From positions 1 to 64,000 of the forward strand of contig VFFS01000055.1 in the NCBI GenBank assembly GCA_009392815.1: 64,000 nt of DNA, written 5' to 3'. Of the stretch, positions 26,870-35,496 are shown piece by piece (position 1 is the stretch's first letter; every line of letters starts with the position of its first letter). The DNA is from SAR202 cluster bacterium (GTDB lineage: Bacteria > Chloroflexota > Dehalococcoidia > Lucifugimonadales > UBA826). The notes below the pieces were generated by a model. That model saw nothing but the letters and a program-made list of their open reading frames with translations, had not been told where the DNA came from and did no database searches. The position numbers were made by a program, and so were the translations under genes.

Positions 26870-27772
26870 ATGTCAAACACAAAAAAAATAGCTTTCATTC
26901 ATAATTCGCGAATGCCAGCAACGAAAGAGAAAGCAGAAGAAGTCATTCATGAACTTTCCCTGGATGATAGAGTATGGGTTGCTTCTGCAGGCGATCTACC
27001 AGACAGCGCACATGAACTTGAAAATACATCTCTTGTGGTAGTCGTAGGCGGTGATGGAACTATTCTGAGAGCTATACGAGCGATAAGTCCTTTCAACGTG
27101 CCTGTAGTTGGTATAAAAATGGGAAAGGTAGGCTTCATGGCTGAACTAAATCCTGAAGAAGCAATCTCCAGATTGCCAGAGTTTTTATCCTTCATATCCC
27201 AAGAAAACCAATCGGAAACGGCTATAAGAGTGGAAGAACGGATGATGATAGAGGCCAACATTATGCCTTCCTCCGGCACACAACCTCGTATAACAGTTCA
27301 CGCCTTAAACGATATAACTGTCGGCACCAGTAAAGCAGCCAGACTTGTGGAACTGAAAGCATCAGTAAATAGGGTCCATCTCACAAACTACAGGGCAGAC
27401 GCGGTAATAATATCGACTGCTACAGGAAGCACAGGCTATGCTCTCTCCGCCGGTGGCCCCATAGTTTTTCCAGAAGCTCAAATGATGATATTGCAGCCTG
27501 TGGCGGCCCATACTGGACTGAGGGATGGTCTCATCCTAGCCCCTGATTCATTAATTGAACTAGAGGCATCCGACGGATACCAAGCATCTATAAGTGCTGA
27601 TGGATTTGTAGATTCGGTACTTGAGTCAGGGGAAAAAGTCATTATACGTAGAAGCCCTCATACCGCGAAATTTCTCAGGGCGCACCAACCAGATTTTTTT
27701 TACACTGCTTTAAACATGAGGCTTGGATTGGCATACCGATCCCAGAGACCACCAGAAGATCCTACAACCTGA
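26870..27772 (+). CDS. nadK: NAD+ kinase
   Basis: 300-residue NAD kinase (PpnK), which phosphorylates NAD+ to NADP+. The GGDGT motif (VVVGGDGTILRAIR) and the second conserved block TATGSTGYALSAGGPIV are intact. The length is normal. Starts with ATG and begins a short gene string with the Nudix and M20 genes. Confidence 0.96.
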   Translation: MSNTKKIAFIHNSRMPATKEKAEEVIHELSLDDRVWVASAGDLPDSAHELENTSLVVVVGGDGTILRAIRAISPFNVPVVGIKMGKVGFMAELNPEEAISRLPEFLSFISQENQSETAIRVEERMMIEANIMPSSGTQPRITVHALNDITVGTSKAARLVELKASVNRVHLTNYRADAVIISTATGSTGYALSAGGPIVFPEAQMMILQPVAAHTGLRDGLILAPDSLIELEASDGYQASISADGFVDSVLESGEKVIIRRSPHTAKFLRAHQPDFFYTALNMRLGLAYRSQRPPEDPTT

Positions 27773-27789
27773 CAAAAATTAAATCGTGA

Positions 27790-28332
27790 GTGGCAATGGA
27801 ACAAATAGATTCAGATCGAACAATTAGCTCCCAAATTAAATATCAGGGGAAGATTGTTAACATCAGAGAAGACACCATCCTATTGGAGAACGGAGCACAG
27901 GCTCAACGAGAGGTGGTAGAGCACAGGCCCGCCGTGGCTATTCTCCCTATCGATAGTGAAAATAACGCACTATTAGTCAAGCAGTACAGGCACCCAACTA
28001 GTCAATATATTCTAGAGGTTCCTGCTGGATTAGTAGAATTGGGTGAAGAACCCGATGAAACTGCAATGCGGGAGCTTCGCGAAGAGACCGGCTATGCCTC
28101 CAAAAACCTAAGACTCCTAGGGGGGCTTTGGTCAAGTCCAGGATTCACAGACGAATACCTTTATTGTTACTTGGCAAAAGACCTAGTAGAAAACAGATTG
28201 CCAGCGGACGAGGATGAGGAAATAACAGTCGAAAAAATTCCCTTATCCAGAGTTGATCAACTGATAAAACTAGGAGAGATCCAGGACGCAAAAACAGTGG
28301 CAGTCATTTTAATGGCCACAAAACTATTTTAA
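27790..28332 (+). CDS. Nudix hydrolase (ADP-ribose pyrophosphatase type)
   Basis: 180 residues with a complete Nudix box (GLVELGEEPDETAMRELREE followed by TGY), which binds Mg2+ and cleaves nucleoside diphosphates linked to another moiety. The N-terminal antiparallel sheet and the AILPIDSENNALLVKQYRHP strand are those of ADP-ribose pyrophosphatases. A start at GTG 27790 or ATG 27796 is possible. It lies 17 bases after nadK, fitting a nucleotide-cofactor pair. Confidence 0.92.
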   Translation: MAMEQIDSDRTISSQIKYQGKIVNIREDTILLENGAQAQREVVEHRPAVAILPIDSENNALLVKQYRHPTSQYILEVPAGLVELGEEPDETAMRELREETGYASKNLRLLGGLWSSPGFTDEYLYCYLAKDLVENRLPADEDEEITVEKIPLSRVDQLIKLGEIQDAKTVAVILMATKLF

Positions 28333-28363
28333 TCAAATAACATTGATCTTAAAGGAACAGATT

Positions 28364-29722
28364 ATGGCCACTCTAGAAGAAATGCTGGGACAAATAGATG
28401 ACCTCGAAGAAGAACTCATCACCCTTGAGCAGGAGCTTGTCCGGATCCCATCTGTCAATACAGGATCAATGCCAACAGGTAACGAAACACCTGTTTGTAA
28501 CTACATTAGAAAATGGTTTTTGGATGACGGGATCCAATCGGATATTTTATTTAGGGACCCAGAAAGAGGAAACATCATTTCTAGACTAGAGGGAACCAGC
28601 GGAAAAACTGGACTGATTTTCATGTCCCATACTGATGTTGTACCAGTAGAAGATGAAACCAAATGGACCTATCCTCCTTTCAGTGCTGAAATACATAATG
28701 GCCGCATTTATGGACGTGGAGCTTCTGACTGTAAAGGACTACTCACCGCACAAATGATGGCAATGCGAGTTCTAAAGCGAAACGGCATCATACTGAAAGA
28801 TAGCCTGGCTTTAATTTCCGGTGCCGATGAGGAACATGGAGGAAGATACGGTTTTGGCTGGCTCGCCGAAAAACATCCTGAAGTCTTGGATGCTCCTTTT
28901 GCGGTAAACGAAGGCGGTGGTACCCCAATAGAAGCGGCTGGAGCCTTAACTTATGTGCTCGGGGTCGGAGAAAAAGGAAGACTGCAGGTAGAAATTGATA
29001 TCAAAGGAACAAGCTCACACGCTTCCGTTCCTTGGCAAGGTACTAATGCCTTGTATAGACTCCAAAAACTTTTACAGAGATTGGAAGAATATGAGCCTGA
29101 AAGGGATACAAGTACAAGTTTGTTTAACTACCTCTCCACGTTTGCAATAGAACACAAACCCTCCGCTAGCAATATAGATGAAATTATCCTTGAGCAAGAA
29201 GAAAATAATCCAAGATTCGCGTCAATGCTCAAGGCACTGTCCAGAATGACAATAACTCCTACCATGATTAGTGGCGGGATCAAATCTAATAGCGTGCCAG
29301 AGGATATTCATCTGACATGTGATGTACGCACTCTACCGAATCAAAGTGAAGACTATTTGCGACAAGAGTTAGACAGTCTAATTGATGGAATACCCGGTAT
29401 CGAATATGAGATCGACTATATGGCAGAACCAAATTCATCGGAATTTGAAACAGAACTTATGGCAAGTCTCCAGACAGCAACACAAAAGGCATTGGACAGA
29501 GATGACATCCAGTTCGTACCAGCCATCAGCACTGGATTTACAGATTCGAGATTCACACGCCCACTTGGAATTACAACATACGGATTTTCTGGGTCACACC
29601 CAGATGATGATCCGATGCTAAGTAGAGCCCATGGTACGGATGAGTCCATAGGTATTAAAAGTCTTACTAGCGGAGCGAAGATTATGCTGCATCTAGCTTA
29701 TGACCTTTTGGCAATGAAATAA
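28364..29722 (+). CDS. M20-family metallopeptidase (ArgE/DapE/dipeptidase type)
   Basis: About 452-residue dinuclear zinc amidohydrolase. Metal and catalytic residues are visible in FMSHTDVVPV, GRGASDCKG, the Glu-Glu of GADEEHGG, and the late His in DPMLSRAHGTDE. The dimerisation domain starts near GTSSHASVPW. Substrates in the family are N-acyl amino acids or dipeptides; this one cannot be assigned. I chose the ATG at 28364, preceded by AAAGGA at eight bases, over an upstream TTG-like start. Confidence 0.9.
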   Translation: MATLEEMLGQIDDLEEELITLEQELVRIPSVNTGSMPTGNETPVCNYIRKWFLDDGIQSDILFRDPERGNIISRLEGTSGKTGLIFMSHTDVVPVEDETKWTYPPFSAEIHNGRIYGRGASDCKGLLTAQMMAMRVLKRNGIILKDSLALISGADEEHGGRYGFGWLAEKHPEVLDAPFAVNEGGGTPIEAAGALTYVLGVGEKGRLQVEIDIKGTSSHASVPWQGTNALYRLQKLLQRLEEYEPERDTSTSLFNYLSTFAIEHKPSASNIDEIILEQEENNPRFASMLKALSRMTITPTMISGGIKSNSVPEDIHLTCDVRTLPNQSEDYLRQELDSLIDGIPGIEYEIDYMAEPNSSEFETELMASLQTATQKALDRDDIQFVPAISTGFTDSRFTRPLGITTYGFSGSHPDDDPMLSRAHGTDESIGIKSLTSGAKIMLHLAYDLLAMK

Positions 29723-29726
29723 GTAA

Positions 29727-30860
29727 TCAGACAGGAAAAATTTCTCCTCTTTTTGAAATAACTTCCCTGTTTAATCCAACCCCTAGCCCAGGCCCTTCAT
29801 GCAATTGGATATGCCCATCTTTAATCACCTCTGGGGGATCTGTAATTTCATATCTCCAGTCTGACTCGAACACAGCATGTTCAAGAGCCATCGAACCTTT
29901 CACAGCAGCGGTGGCATGAGCCGAAGCAAGTAAGGACACTGGTCCCGATGGGCTATGTAAGGAAAAACTCCCTCCTACAGAAAGTGCCGAACGACCAATT
30001 CTGACACTTTCAGAAACTCCTCCACAATATTTGATATCTGGCATTATTATTTCCACAGAACCATTGGATAGAAGTCCATCAAAAAATAATTGCCCGTACC
30101 CAGTCTCTCCACCCGCGAGTGGAATTGAGACATTATTTACCAGCTCAGATAGTGCTCTGCCATAGTCATTGGGTGACAATGGCTCCTCAAACCATCCAAT
30201 AGAAAGCGCTTCCAATTTTTCAGCTATATGACTGGCTGTTTCAGTAGTGAATCTACTATGACAATCTATCAATATAGTGATGGACTCTCCAACAGAGCTA
30301 CGGATAGCATTCACTCTTGCCAGACCTATATCCGCTGCCTTCAATATATCGGTTGGTGCCTCTAATGGATTAACTTCATCGAATGGTGCACACTTAATAA
30401 TAGAAAAGTTTTGTTTTGCAGCATCTTCAGCAGCAACAGCAAAATCTCGAGGAGTTCTATCAGTAGCAAATAAGCCTCGATTGATATTTGCATACACCGG
30501 GATATTCTTAATGCCACTTCCACCTAACATATGGCCTAAAGATATTCCTTTTTCCATGGAAGAGAGCTGAGTGATAGCGGTTCTAATAGCACTTATAGCA
30601 GCTGCTTCCACCGATCTTCCATCTAAAATACGATCATAATTGAGAATGGATTCAATATCAGCTTCCGTATCGACTAACTTGCCCGACAGATGGGTAAGGA
30701 TATTTTGAATTAATTTAGCTACCTCTACAGACGAAGCTCCTTTCGTAAACTCAACAACCGTCATCAGGCCATTTGAATTCACTATTTCAGCAAAATACCA
30801 TGTCGTCCTCGGAGTAACCTCAACACTCGCAAAACTAACTTTATCAATCTGCATGCTCAT
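29727..30860 (-). CDS. enolase-superfamily enzyme (mandelate racemase/muconate lactonizing type)
   Basis: 377-residue enolase-superfamily protein with a capping domain (1-125) and a barrel. Metal ligands are Asp199 (LIDCHS), Glu225/226 (FEEP) and Glu252 (GGETG). The His-Asp dyad is Asp275 and His302, with exactly the 27-residue spacing of mandelate racemase. Only one lysine of the KxK motif is seen (K156 in IIKCAP). It abstracts a proton alpha to a carboxylate; the substrate is unknown. The gene lies five bases after the luciferase-like gene, so the two are probably co-expressed. Confidence 0.88.
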   Translation of the reverse strand: MSMQIDKVSFASVEVTPRTTWYFAEIVNSNGLMTVVEFTKGASSVEVAKLIQNILTHLSGKLVDTEADIESILNYDRILDGRSVEAAAISAIRTAITQLSSMEKGISLGHMLGGSGIKNIPVYANINRGLFATDRTPRDFAVAAEDAAKQNFSIIKCAPFDEVNPLEAPTDILKAADIGLARVNAIRSSVGESITILIDCHSRFTTETASHIAEKLEALSIGWFEEPLSPNDYGRALSELVNNVSIPLAGGETGYGQLFFDGLLSNGSVEIIMPDIKYCGGVSESVRIGRSALSVGGSFSLHSPSGPVSLLASAHATAAVKGSMALEHAVFESDWRYEITDPPEVIKDGHIQLHEGPGLGVGLNREVISKRGEIFPV

Positions 30861-30864
30861 ATAT

Positions 30865-31836
30865 TCAAGAATCCATTCCTTTGAAGTAGTCTGATAAAAA
30901 TCTCATGCTACGTGAGGTTGAAGCGTGTTTCCCTGGATCAGACACAATCGAAACCAATATTTCGCTTGCACCAGATTCAAATAAGGAATCCAATCTGTCA
31001 GAGGCTTCATGCTCCGTACCATTGATCAAAATGGATTTGATCATCTCATCTGTCCAGCCTGACATAGCCGCATCTGTAAATCCAGCTCTCTCAAACATAT
31101 TGGTATAAAACGGAATATTGGGGAAATACCCCAATCTTGATCGAACTCCTCTCATCCCTTCGCAATTATCATCTGATACGCAAAGCGCAGCGTGCAGAAC
31201 CAAAGGAGGCGTAGGTCTATTTACCGCTTTTGAACTCTCTCGAAGAATGTTTAGTGCTTCACCAGTAGCATAAGAATGTGGAGTCACCCAAGTTATAGCA
31301 CCATCAGCAAATTTGCCTGCTATTTCATAAGACTTTGGACCAAGTGCCGAAGAGAGCACAGGTACATCGTCAGCAATCCCAGGAAGTTCTGAACGAGCTG
31401 TATAGCAACTACCTTCAAAGTTAACACTACCCTCATGAAGGAGCGTTCTCACAATATGCACATATTCCGTGAGATGGGTCAAGGGACGTTTAAATCTCAC
31501 ACCGAAGGTACGTTCAACCGTATTATTTATCCCGCTCCCAACTCCTAATCGGAACCTACCCGGAGCTATCGAAGAAATAGTGGCAACTTGTTCAGCTGTT
31601 GTTACAGGATGACGGGACCATATCCTCATTATGGAGGTTCCCAGTAAAATCTTATCTGTTCTGGCTGCTGCTGCTACCAGAACAGATAAGGAATCCCCCG
31701 CACCTCCACCAGAAGTCAACCAAACTGCCGGAATACCTTCCTCTTCAGCTTCAACAATTGCATCCACCACATATTTGGAACTCGGACCAGAAATCGCGAC
31801 TCCCACGATATTTTTCGAGAGTTTCTTATCACCCAT
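30865..31836 (-). CDS. LLM-class flavin-dependent oxidoreductase (luciferase-like / F420 or FMN)
   Basis: 323-residue luciferase-like TIM barrel. The typical segments are GIPAVWLTSGG, VAAAARTDKILLGTSI, SRHPVTTAEQVATI and PGRFRLGVGSG, followed by a late ALGPKSYEIAGKFADGAITWV. Members use FMNH2 for monooxygenation or F420 for hydride transfer; which applies here is not certain. It is followed at four bases by the enolase-type gene. Its 5' region holds two unusual inverted repeats, annotated separately. GAGG lies seven bases before the ATG. Confidence 0.9.
   Translation of the reverse strand: MGDKKLSKNIVGVAISGPSSKYVVDAIVEAEEEGIPAVWLTSGGGAGDSLSVLVAAAARTDKILLGTSIMRIWSRHPVTTAEQVATISSIAPGRFRLGVGSGINNTVERTFGVRFKRPLTHLTEYVHIVRTLLHEGSVNFEGSCYTARSELPGIADDVPVLSSALGPKSYEIAGKFADGAITWVTPHSYATGEALNILRESSKAVNRPTPPLVLHAALCVSDDNCEGMRGVRSRLGYFPNIPFYTNMFERAGFTDAAMSGWTDEMIKSILINGTEHEASDRLDSLFESGASEILVSIVSDPGKHASTSRSMRFLSDYFKGMDS
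31651..31690 (-). repeat. 14-bp perfect hairpin inside the luciferase-like gene
   Basis: CTTATCTGTTCTGG (31651-31664) is the exact reverse complement of bases 31677-31690, with a 12-base GCT-rich loop. It lies within codons 49-62. Such a stem would be very stable in the mRNA and is longer than expected by chance for a loop this short. Confidence 0.75.
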
Positions 31837-31910
31837 TTAGGAACCTCATATTTAAATCACAATATTTCCAAGTAAAAAGTTCAATACTCGAGGAAACTCT
31901 CGAAAAATAT
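31808..31910 (-). promoter_or_regulatory. 18-bp perfect inverted repeat bracketing the ribosome site and start codon
   Basis: The arm at 31893-31910 (5' untranslated) and the arm at 31808-31825 (codons 4-10) are exact reverse complements. The 67-base spacer contains the GAGG ribosome site and the ATG (31834-31836). In the transcript this would close the initiation region into one large loop with a stable stem, suggesting translational or transcript-stability control. As DNA it could also serve as paired operator half-sites. Confidence 0.6.
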
Positions 31911-32018
31911 TTCCTTCCGGGTCATATTTCCACAATCACTAATCGATAAAGGCTCTATTATCTAAATTATTTAATCACAGGTAAAAACCACAATATAGGC
32001 AAATTTAGCCCGCCATCA

Positions 32019-32047
32019 TTGGCATATGTAGGGCAAAATGATACACT
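32019..32047 (+). promoter_or_regulatory. putative promoter of the PAC2 gene
   Basis: TTGGCA (32019-32024) and TACACT (32042-32047) with a 17-base spacer, giving a leader of about 25 bases before the ATG at 32079. Confidence 0.45.
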
Positions 32048-32078
32048 CATTTGAAATTAGGACTGTATGGAGCTTTGA

Positions 32079-32963
32079 ATGAACGGCTTGATCGTCCACG
32101 ACATTCCAGAAGTTAAGCATTCGACAATGGTAGTGGCCTTTGCAGGTTGGCCTGATGCGGCGGAAGCCGCCACCAGGGCCATCAGGTATTTGGTCAGAAA
32201 ATTGCCCACACAAAAGATTATGGAAATTGATCCAGAGTCTTATTACGATTTCACCGTTAATAGACCGCAGACTAGGATAAACCGTCGAAAAGAAAGAATA
32301 ATAAAGTGGCCTTGTAATGAATTCTACAGCTACATACCAGAGGACAATCCAGAAAACGCTGTCTTGTTCTATGTCGGGACCGAGCCTAATCTGAAATGGA
32401 AAACTTTCTCCAACACCGTTCTAGAGGTCGCTGATAAAGTGGGAGTCGACTTGGTTGTGTCTCTCGGGGCTCTACTAGATGCGGTTCCACACACACGTGA
32501 AGTCAGAATTACTGGACGCGCGAGTAACAAGGAACTCAGTAAGAAGGCTCAATGGCTTGGAATAAAAAACTCGGGTTACCAGGGCCCTACAGGGATCCAT
32601 TCTGCATTTGCAGACGAATGTAATAAACGAGAAATACCCCATGCCAACATATGGGGTCACTGTCCCCACTACGTGCAAACAACGCCGAACCCCGTAGCAA
32701 GCTATGCCCTTCTAGAAAGACTTAAAAGCCTGGTTGATATTGACATTGACATGAGTGAATTAGAGTTGGCAGGACAAGCCTTTCAGGAAGAAGTCACCAA
32801 AGCAATATCTAATCAGCCTGAAGTCAAGTCCTACGTGACCAAACTGGAACATCAATATGATGAATCCGCGAGGGAACCGGATGACATGCCCACCGGCACT
32901 GATATGGTTCATGAAATTGAAGAATTTTTGCGCAGCCAAAGTAGCGGTCCAGAAAGCTTGTAA
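32079..32963 (+). CDS. PAC2-family protein (proteasome-assembly-chaperone-like)
   Basis: 294-residue PAC2-domain protein. It shows MVVAFAGWPDAAEAATRAIRYL at the N-terminus, the VVSLGALLDAVPHTREVRITG strand region and the YQGPTGIHSAF segment, all common in bacterial and archaeal PAC2 proteins related to proteasome assembly chaperones and ATP-grasp partners. No proteasome genes are in the window, so the role is open. Its stop codon lies within a 10-bp hairpin. Confidence 0.85.
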   Translation: MNGLIVHDIPEVKHSTMVVAFAGWPDAAEAATRAIRYLVRKLPTQKIMEIDPESYYDFTVNRPQTRINRRKERIIKWPCNEFYSYIPEDNPENAVLFYVGTEPNLKWKTFSNTVLEVADKVGVDLVVSLGALLDAVPHTREVRITGRASNKELSKKAQWLGIKNSGYQGPTGIHSAFADECNKREIPHANIWGHCPHYVQTTPNPVASYALLERLKSLVDIDIDMSELELAGQAFQEEVTKAISNQPEVKSYVTKLEHQYDESAREPDDMPTGTDMVHEIEEFLRSQSSGPESL

Positions 32964-32987
32964 TCTCTTTTTGCGGAATTACAAGCT
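32955..32987 (+). terminator. 10-bp perfect hairpin across the PAC2 stop codon
   Basis: AGCTTGTAAT (32955-32964) pairs exactly with 32978-32987 across a 13-base loop. The TAA stop is inside the 5' arm. No U-run follows, so it may be a 3'-end stabiliser or a factor-dependent pause site rather than an intrinsic terminator. Confidence 0.5.
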
Positions 32988-33036
32988 ACTGAATGTGCGA
33001 ACCTTCAATTATTTACGTTCAGGATGCTTATGAGAG

Positions 33037-33384
33037 TTGTCAGTATTGGAAATTAATCCTTCATACTATAGAGAGCTCTTCACTCAATGGACTTCAAACC
33101 ATGCTTCTCTTCCCGAATTTCCTGAAGACCAGAAGGAACGTCTTGTAGCACTCCATTTTGTGATGATGGCCTTTGAGGAAGGTGTTGACTACAGTGAAGA
33201 AGATTTGAATCAAGGAATTAGAGACAGAAACCTATTCGCAACAGACCACGTTCAGATCAGATTGAGCTTGATAAACAACGGATTTATTGCGCAATCTAAA
33301 AACAGTCAAACTGCTTCATACAGACCTTCACGTTTATTTTTAGATAAAGCCAAATGGGATCCGTCAATACCAGGGGTATCTTAA
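33037..33384 (+). CDS. DUF2087-like winged-helix protein
   Basis: 115-residue small protein. The order of a hydrophobic helix (RLVALHFVMMAFEEGVDY), an acidic helix (SEEDLNQGIRDR), a helix with ATDHVQIRLSLINNGFI, and a final wing strand (ASYRPSRL) matches the DUF2087 pattern of Tyr-x-Glu-x-x-x-Asn ... Arg-x-x-Leu-x-x-x-Gly. It is probably a nucleic-acid-binding regulator; the function is unknown. Start is TTG. It is four bases upstream of the hydrolase gene. Confidence 0.65.
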   Translation: MSVLEINPSYYRELFTQWTSNHASLPEFPEDQKERLVALHFVMMAFEEGVDYSEEDLNQGIRDRNLFATDHVQIRLSLINNGFIAQSKNSQTASYRPSRLFLDKAKWDPSIPGVS

Positions 33385-33388
33385 GTAA

Positions 33389-34285
33389 TTGAAACACAAT
33401 AAATATCCCCTAGAAAAAAAAGTCTCCGTAGGCAACATAGAGTTAAGCTACCGACAATGGAAAACAAATGGCCGACCAATTTTACTTCTTCACGGATTAG
33501 CCTCCAATGCAAGGATCTGGGATTTAATAGCACCAATTCTAGCCGAACACTACTCAGTTATCGCCGTTGACCAAAGAGGTCATGGAAAGTCAGATAAACC
33601 TAATGGGGGCTATGATTTTTCTACAGTCACTGAGGATGTCCTTGCCTTTATGGATGCCATGAATATTTGTAATCCCATAGTCGTCGGGCATTCTTGGGGG
33701 GGCAGTGTCGCACTTTGTCTAGCAACGAAATATCCTAAACGTATTTCTGGTCTCTGCTTCGTAGATGGAGGCCTTATCGAAATCTCAAGGATACCTGGAA
33801 ACAGCTTACAAAAAGCCTTAGTTAGTATGGCACCACCCCTATGGGAAGGGGTCACAGCCGCGGCGGTTACAGAACGGCTCAAAAATCGTGACTGGGGAGA
33901 GCAGGATGAGACCTCAAAAACAGCGAACCTACAAGAAATTGTCATGGCCAATTTGCTACAACATAATGACGGAACCATAAGTGCCAGACTTTCAAGAAAA
34001 AACCATCTGGAAGTAGTAGAGGCTTTTTGGTATCACAAACCATCAGAACTATTCGAACTGATCAAATGCCCTACATTGATCCTATCCGCGCGAATGGGGT
34101 CGGATAGAACTGGTAGGCAAGTTATAAAAGAGGAACTGGTCCATGAAGCCATCCATAAAATACCTTTAAATAAGTCCATATGGCTGGAGAACAGCATCCA
34201 TGATGTCCCAATTCAAAGACCTGAATTAGTCGCATCTATACTGATAAATAATATAAATGAGAAATTCTTTGAGGACTGGAATTAA
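33389..34285 (+). CDS. alpha/beta-fold hydrolase
   Basis: 298-residue alpha/beta hydrolase. The oxyanion HG (LLHGLASNARIW) is followed by the DQRGHGKSDKP strand-turn and the nucleophile Ser102 in GHSWGG; the catalytic His is likely in SIHDVPIQRP near the C-terminus. It resembles haloperoxidase/MhpC-type esterases. The substrate is unknown. Start is TTG. It converges with, and overlaps by four bases, the small gene on the other strand. Confidence 0.88.
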   Translation: MKHNKYPLEKKVSVGNIELSYRQWKTNGRPILLLHGLASNARIWDLIAPILAEHYSVIAVDQRGHGKSDKPNGGYDFSTVTEDVLAFMDAMNICNPIVVGHSWGGSVALCLATKYPKRISGLCFVDGGLIEISRIPGNSLQKALVSMAPPLWEGVTAAAVTERLKNRDWGEQDETSKTANLQEIVMANLLQHNDGTISARLSRKNHLEVVEAFWYHKPSELFELIKCPTLILSARMGSDRTGRQVIKEELVHEAIHKIPLNKSIWLENSIHDVPIQRPELVASILINNINEKFFEDWN

Positions 34286-34548
34286 GAGATGGCTCTAGCC
34301 ATTGGCTTGCCTAAGAAATAGTACGGCACATTCCAAATTCCTAAAATACCCAAGTCGACTACTGCCTTATTCGCGTACAACTTTTTAACAATACCTGAAG
34401 ACCCAGTGCTTGGACCACCATTCACTTTCCCCAGATATAAAACCCTCTGGCCTGTCCCAACATCTCTTGAGTTGATAACCGTCTCACATCGAGGTTCCAA
34501 ATCTACCTCTACCGGCAATTTAAGTTGAATGGGCTGATCACGTTTCAT
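34282..34548 (-). CDS. small conserved-looking protein of unknown function
   Basis: 88-residue soluble protein that I do not recognise. It is beta-rich by appearance, with a central GGPSTGSSGIVKKLYANKAVVDLG block that looks like a small SH3/KOW-type barrel, and a C-terminal WNVPYYFLGKPM. A good ribosome site (AAGGAAG) lies eight bases before the ATG, supporting a real gene. It stands alone, convergent with the hydrolase. The preceding 176 bases hold only its upstream region. Confidence 0.6.
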   Translation of the reverse strand: MKRDQPIQLKLPVEVDLEPRCETVINSRDVGTGQRVLYLGKVNGGPSTGSSGIVKKLYANKAVVDLGILGIWNVPYYFLGKPMARAIS

Positions 34549-34724
34549 AATATTACTTCCTTGTGTATTTAAGGGAAGCCTGTTTAGAACATTTTAGAAC
34601 AGAACACTTGTTCTGTCAAGAATTAGGTGGCGACCATACCTTATCCACTATACCTACTCGAATGCTACAATTCTGATCGAAGCCACTGGTTAAGAGAATA
34701 AGTTCAGGGACCTAAATTAATAAA

Positions 34725-35480
34725 ATGACTAATCGACTTAAAAATAAAGTAGCCGTGATAACTGGCGCCGCCAAAGGACAAGGAGAGTTTGAAGCTAGAC
34801 TTTTCGCTGATGAAGGGGCCGCTGTAGTCCTCTGTGACATAGATGTTGAGGCTTGCGGTATCACGGCCGAAAACATCTCTTCTTCAGGTGGTCAATCCGT
34901 CGCTATGACCCTGGATGTCACAAGTGAATCTGACTGGATCAAAGTAATTGAACAGACCGTAGAAATTTTTGGGAAGATTGATATCCTTGTGAATAACGCA
35001 GGGATATACAGTCGCATCCCTATCGAAAACACGTCAGTTGAGGAATTCGATAGCATCTTAGGGGTGAATCTGAGGGGAGTTTTTTTAGGAACAAAGCATG
35101 CTATTCCCGCCATGAGAGCGTCGGGGGGAGGATCCATCATAAACATATCCTCTACAGCAGGGATAGTGGGTAACGTAGGAAGCGGTGCATATGGTGCTTC
35201 TAAAGGAGGTGTTCGATCTTTTACAAAGTATACCGCGATTCAACATGCCTCTGATGGAATAAGAGCTAACTCTGTACACCCTGGACCAATCGATACTGAC
35301 ATGATATCCGACAATCTCTCCACCATTGAAGGAAGAAAATCCACTGAATCTCGAATACCAATGGGTAGAGTAGGCAGTATCGAGGACGTCGCCCTCGGAG
35401 TTTTATTCCTAGCTACTGACGAATCCTCCTATATGACTGGATCCGAACTAGTCATAGATGGGGGCATGACAGCCCAATAG
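34725..35480 (+). CDS. short-chain dehydrogenase/reductase
   Basis: 251-residue classical SDR. The cofactor motif is TGAAKGQG, followed by a strand ending CDID (Asp favours NAD). It has the NNAGIYS motif, the catalytic Ser in INISSTAG and Tyr-x-x-x-Lys in AYGASKGG. It oxidises or reduces an alcohol/ketone that cannot be identified. It lies 16 bases before the trehalose-phosphatase gene. Confidence 0.93.
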   Translation: MTNRLKNKVAVITGAAKGQGEFEARLFADEGAAVVLCDIDVEACGITAENISSSGGQSVAMTLDVTSESDWIKVIEQTVEIFGKIDILVNNAGIYSRIPIENTSVEEFDSILGVNLRGVFLGTKHAIPAMRASGGGSIINISSTAGIVGNVGSGAYGASKGGVRSFTKYTAIQHASDGIRANSVHPGPIDTDMISDNLSTIEGRKSTESRIPMGRVGSIEDVALGVLFLATDESSYMTGSELVIDGGMTAQ

Positions 35481-35496
35481 GCGAAATATAAAAGTA

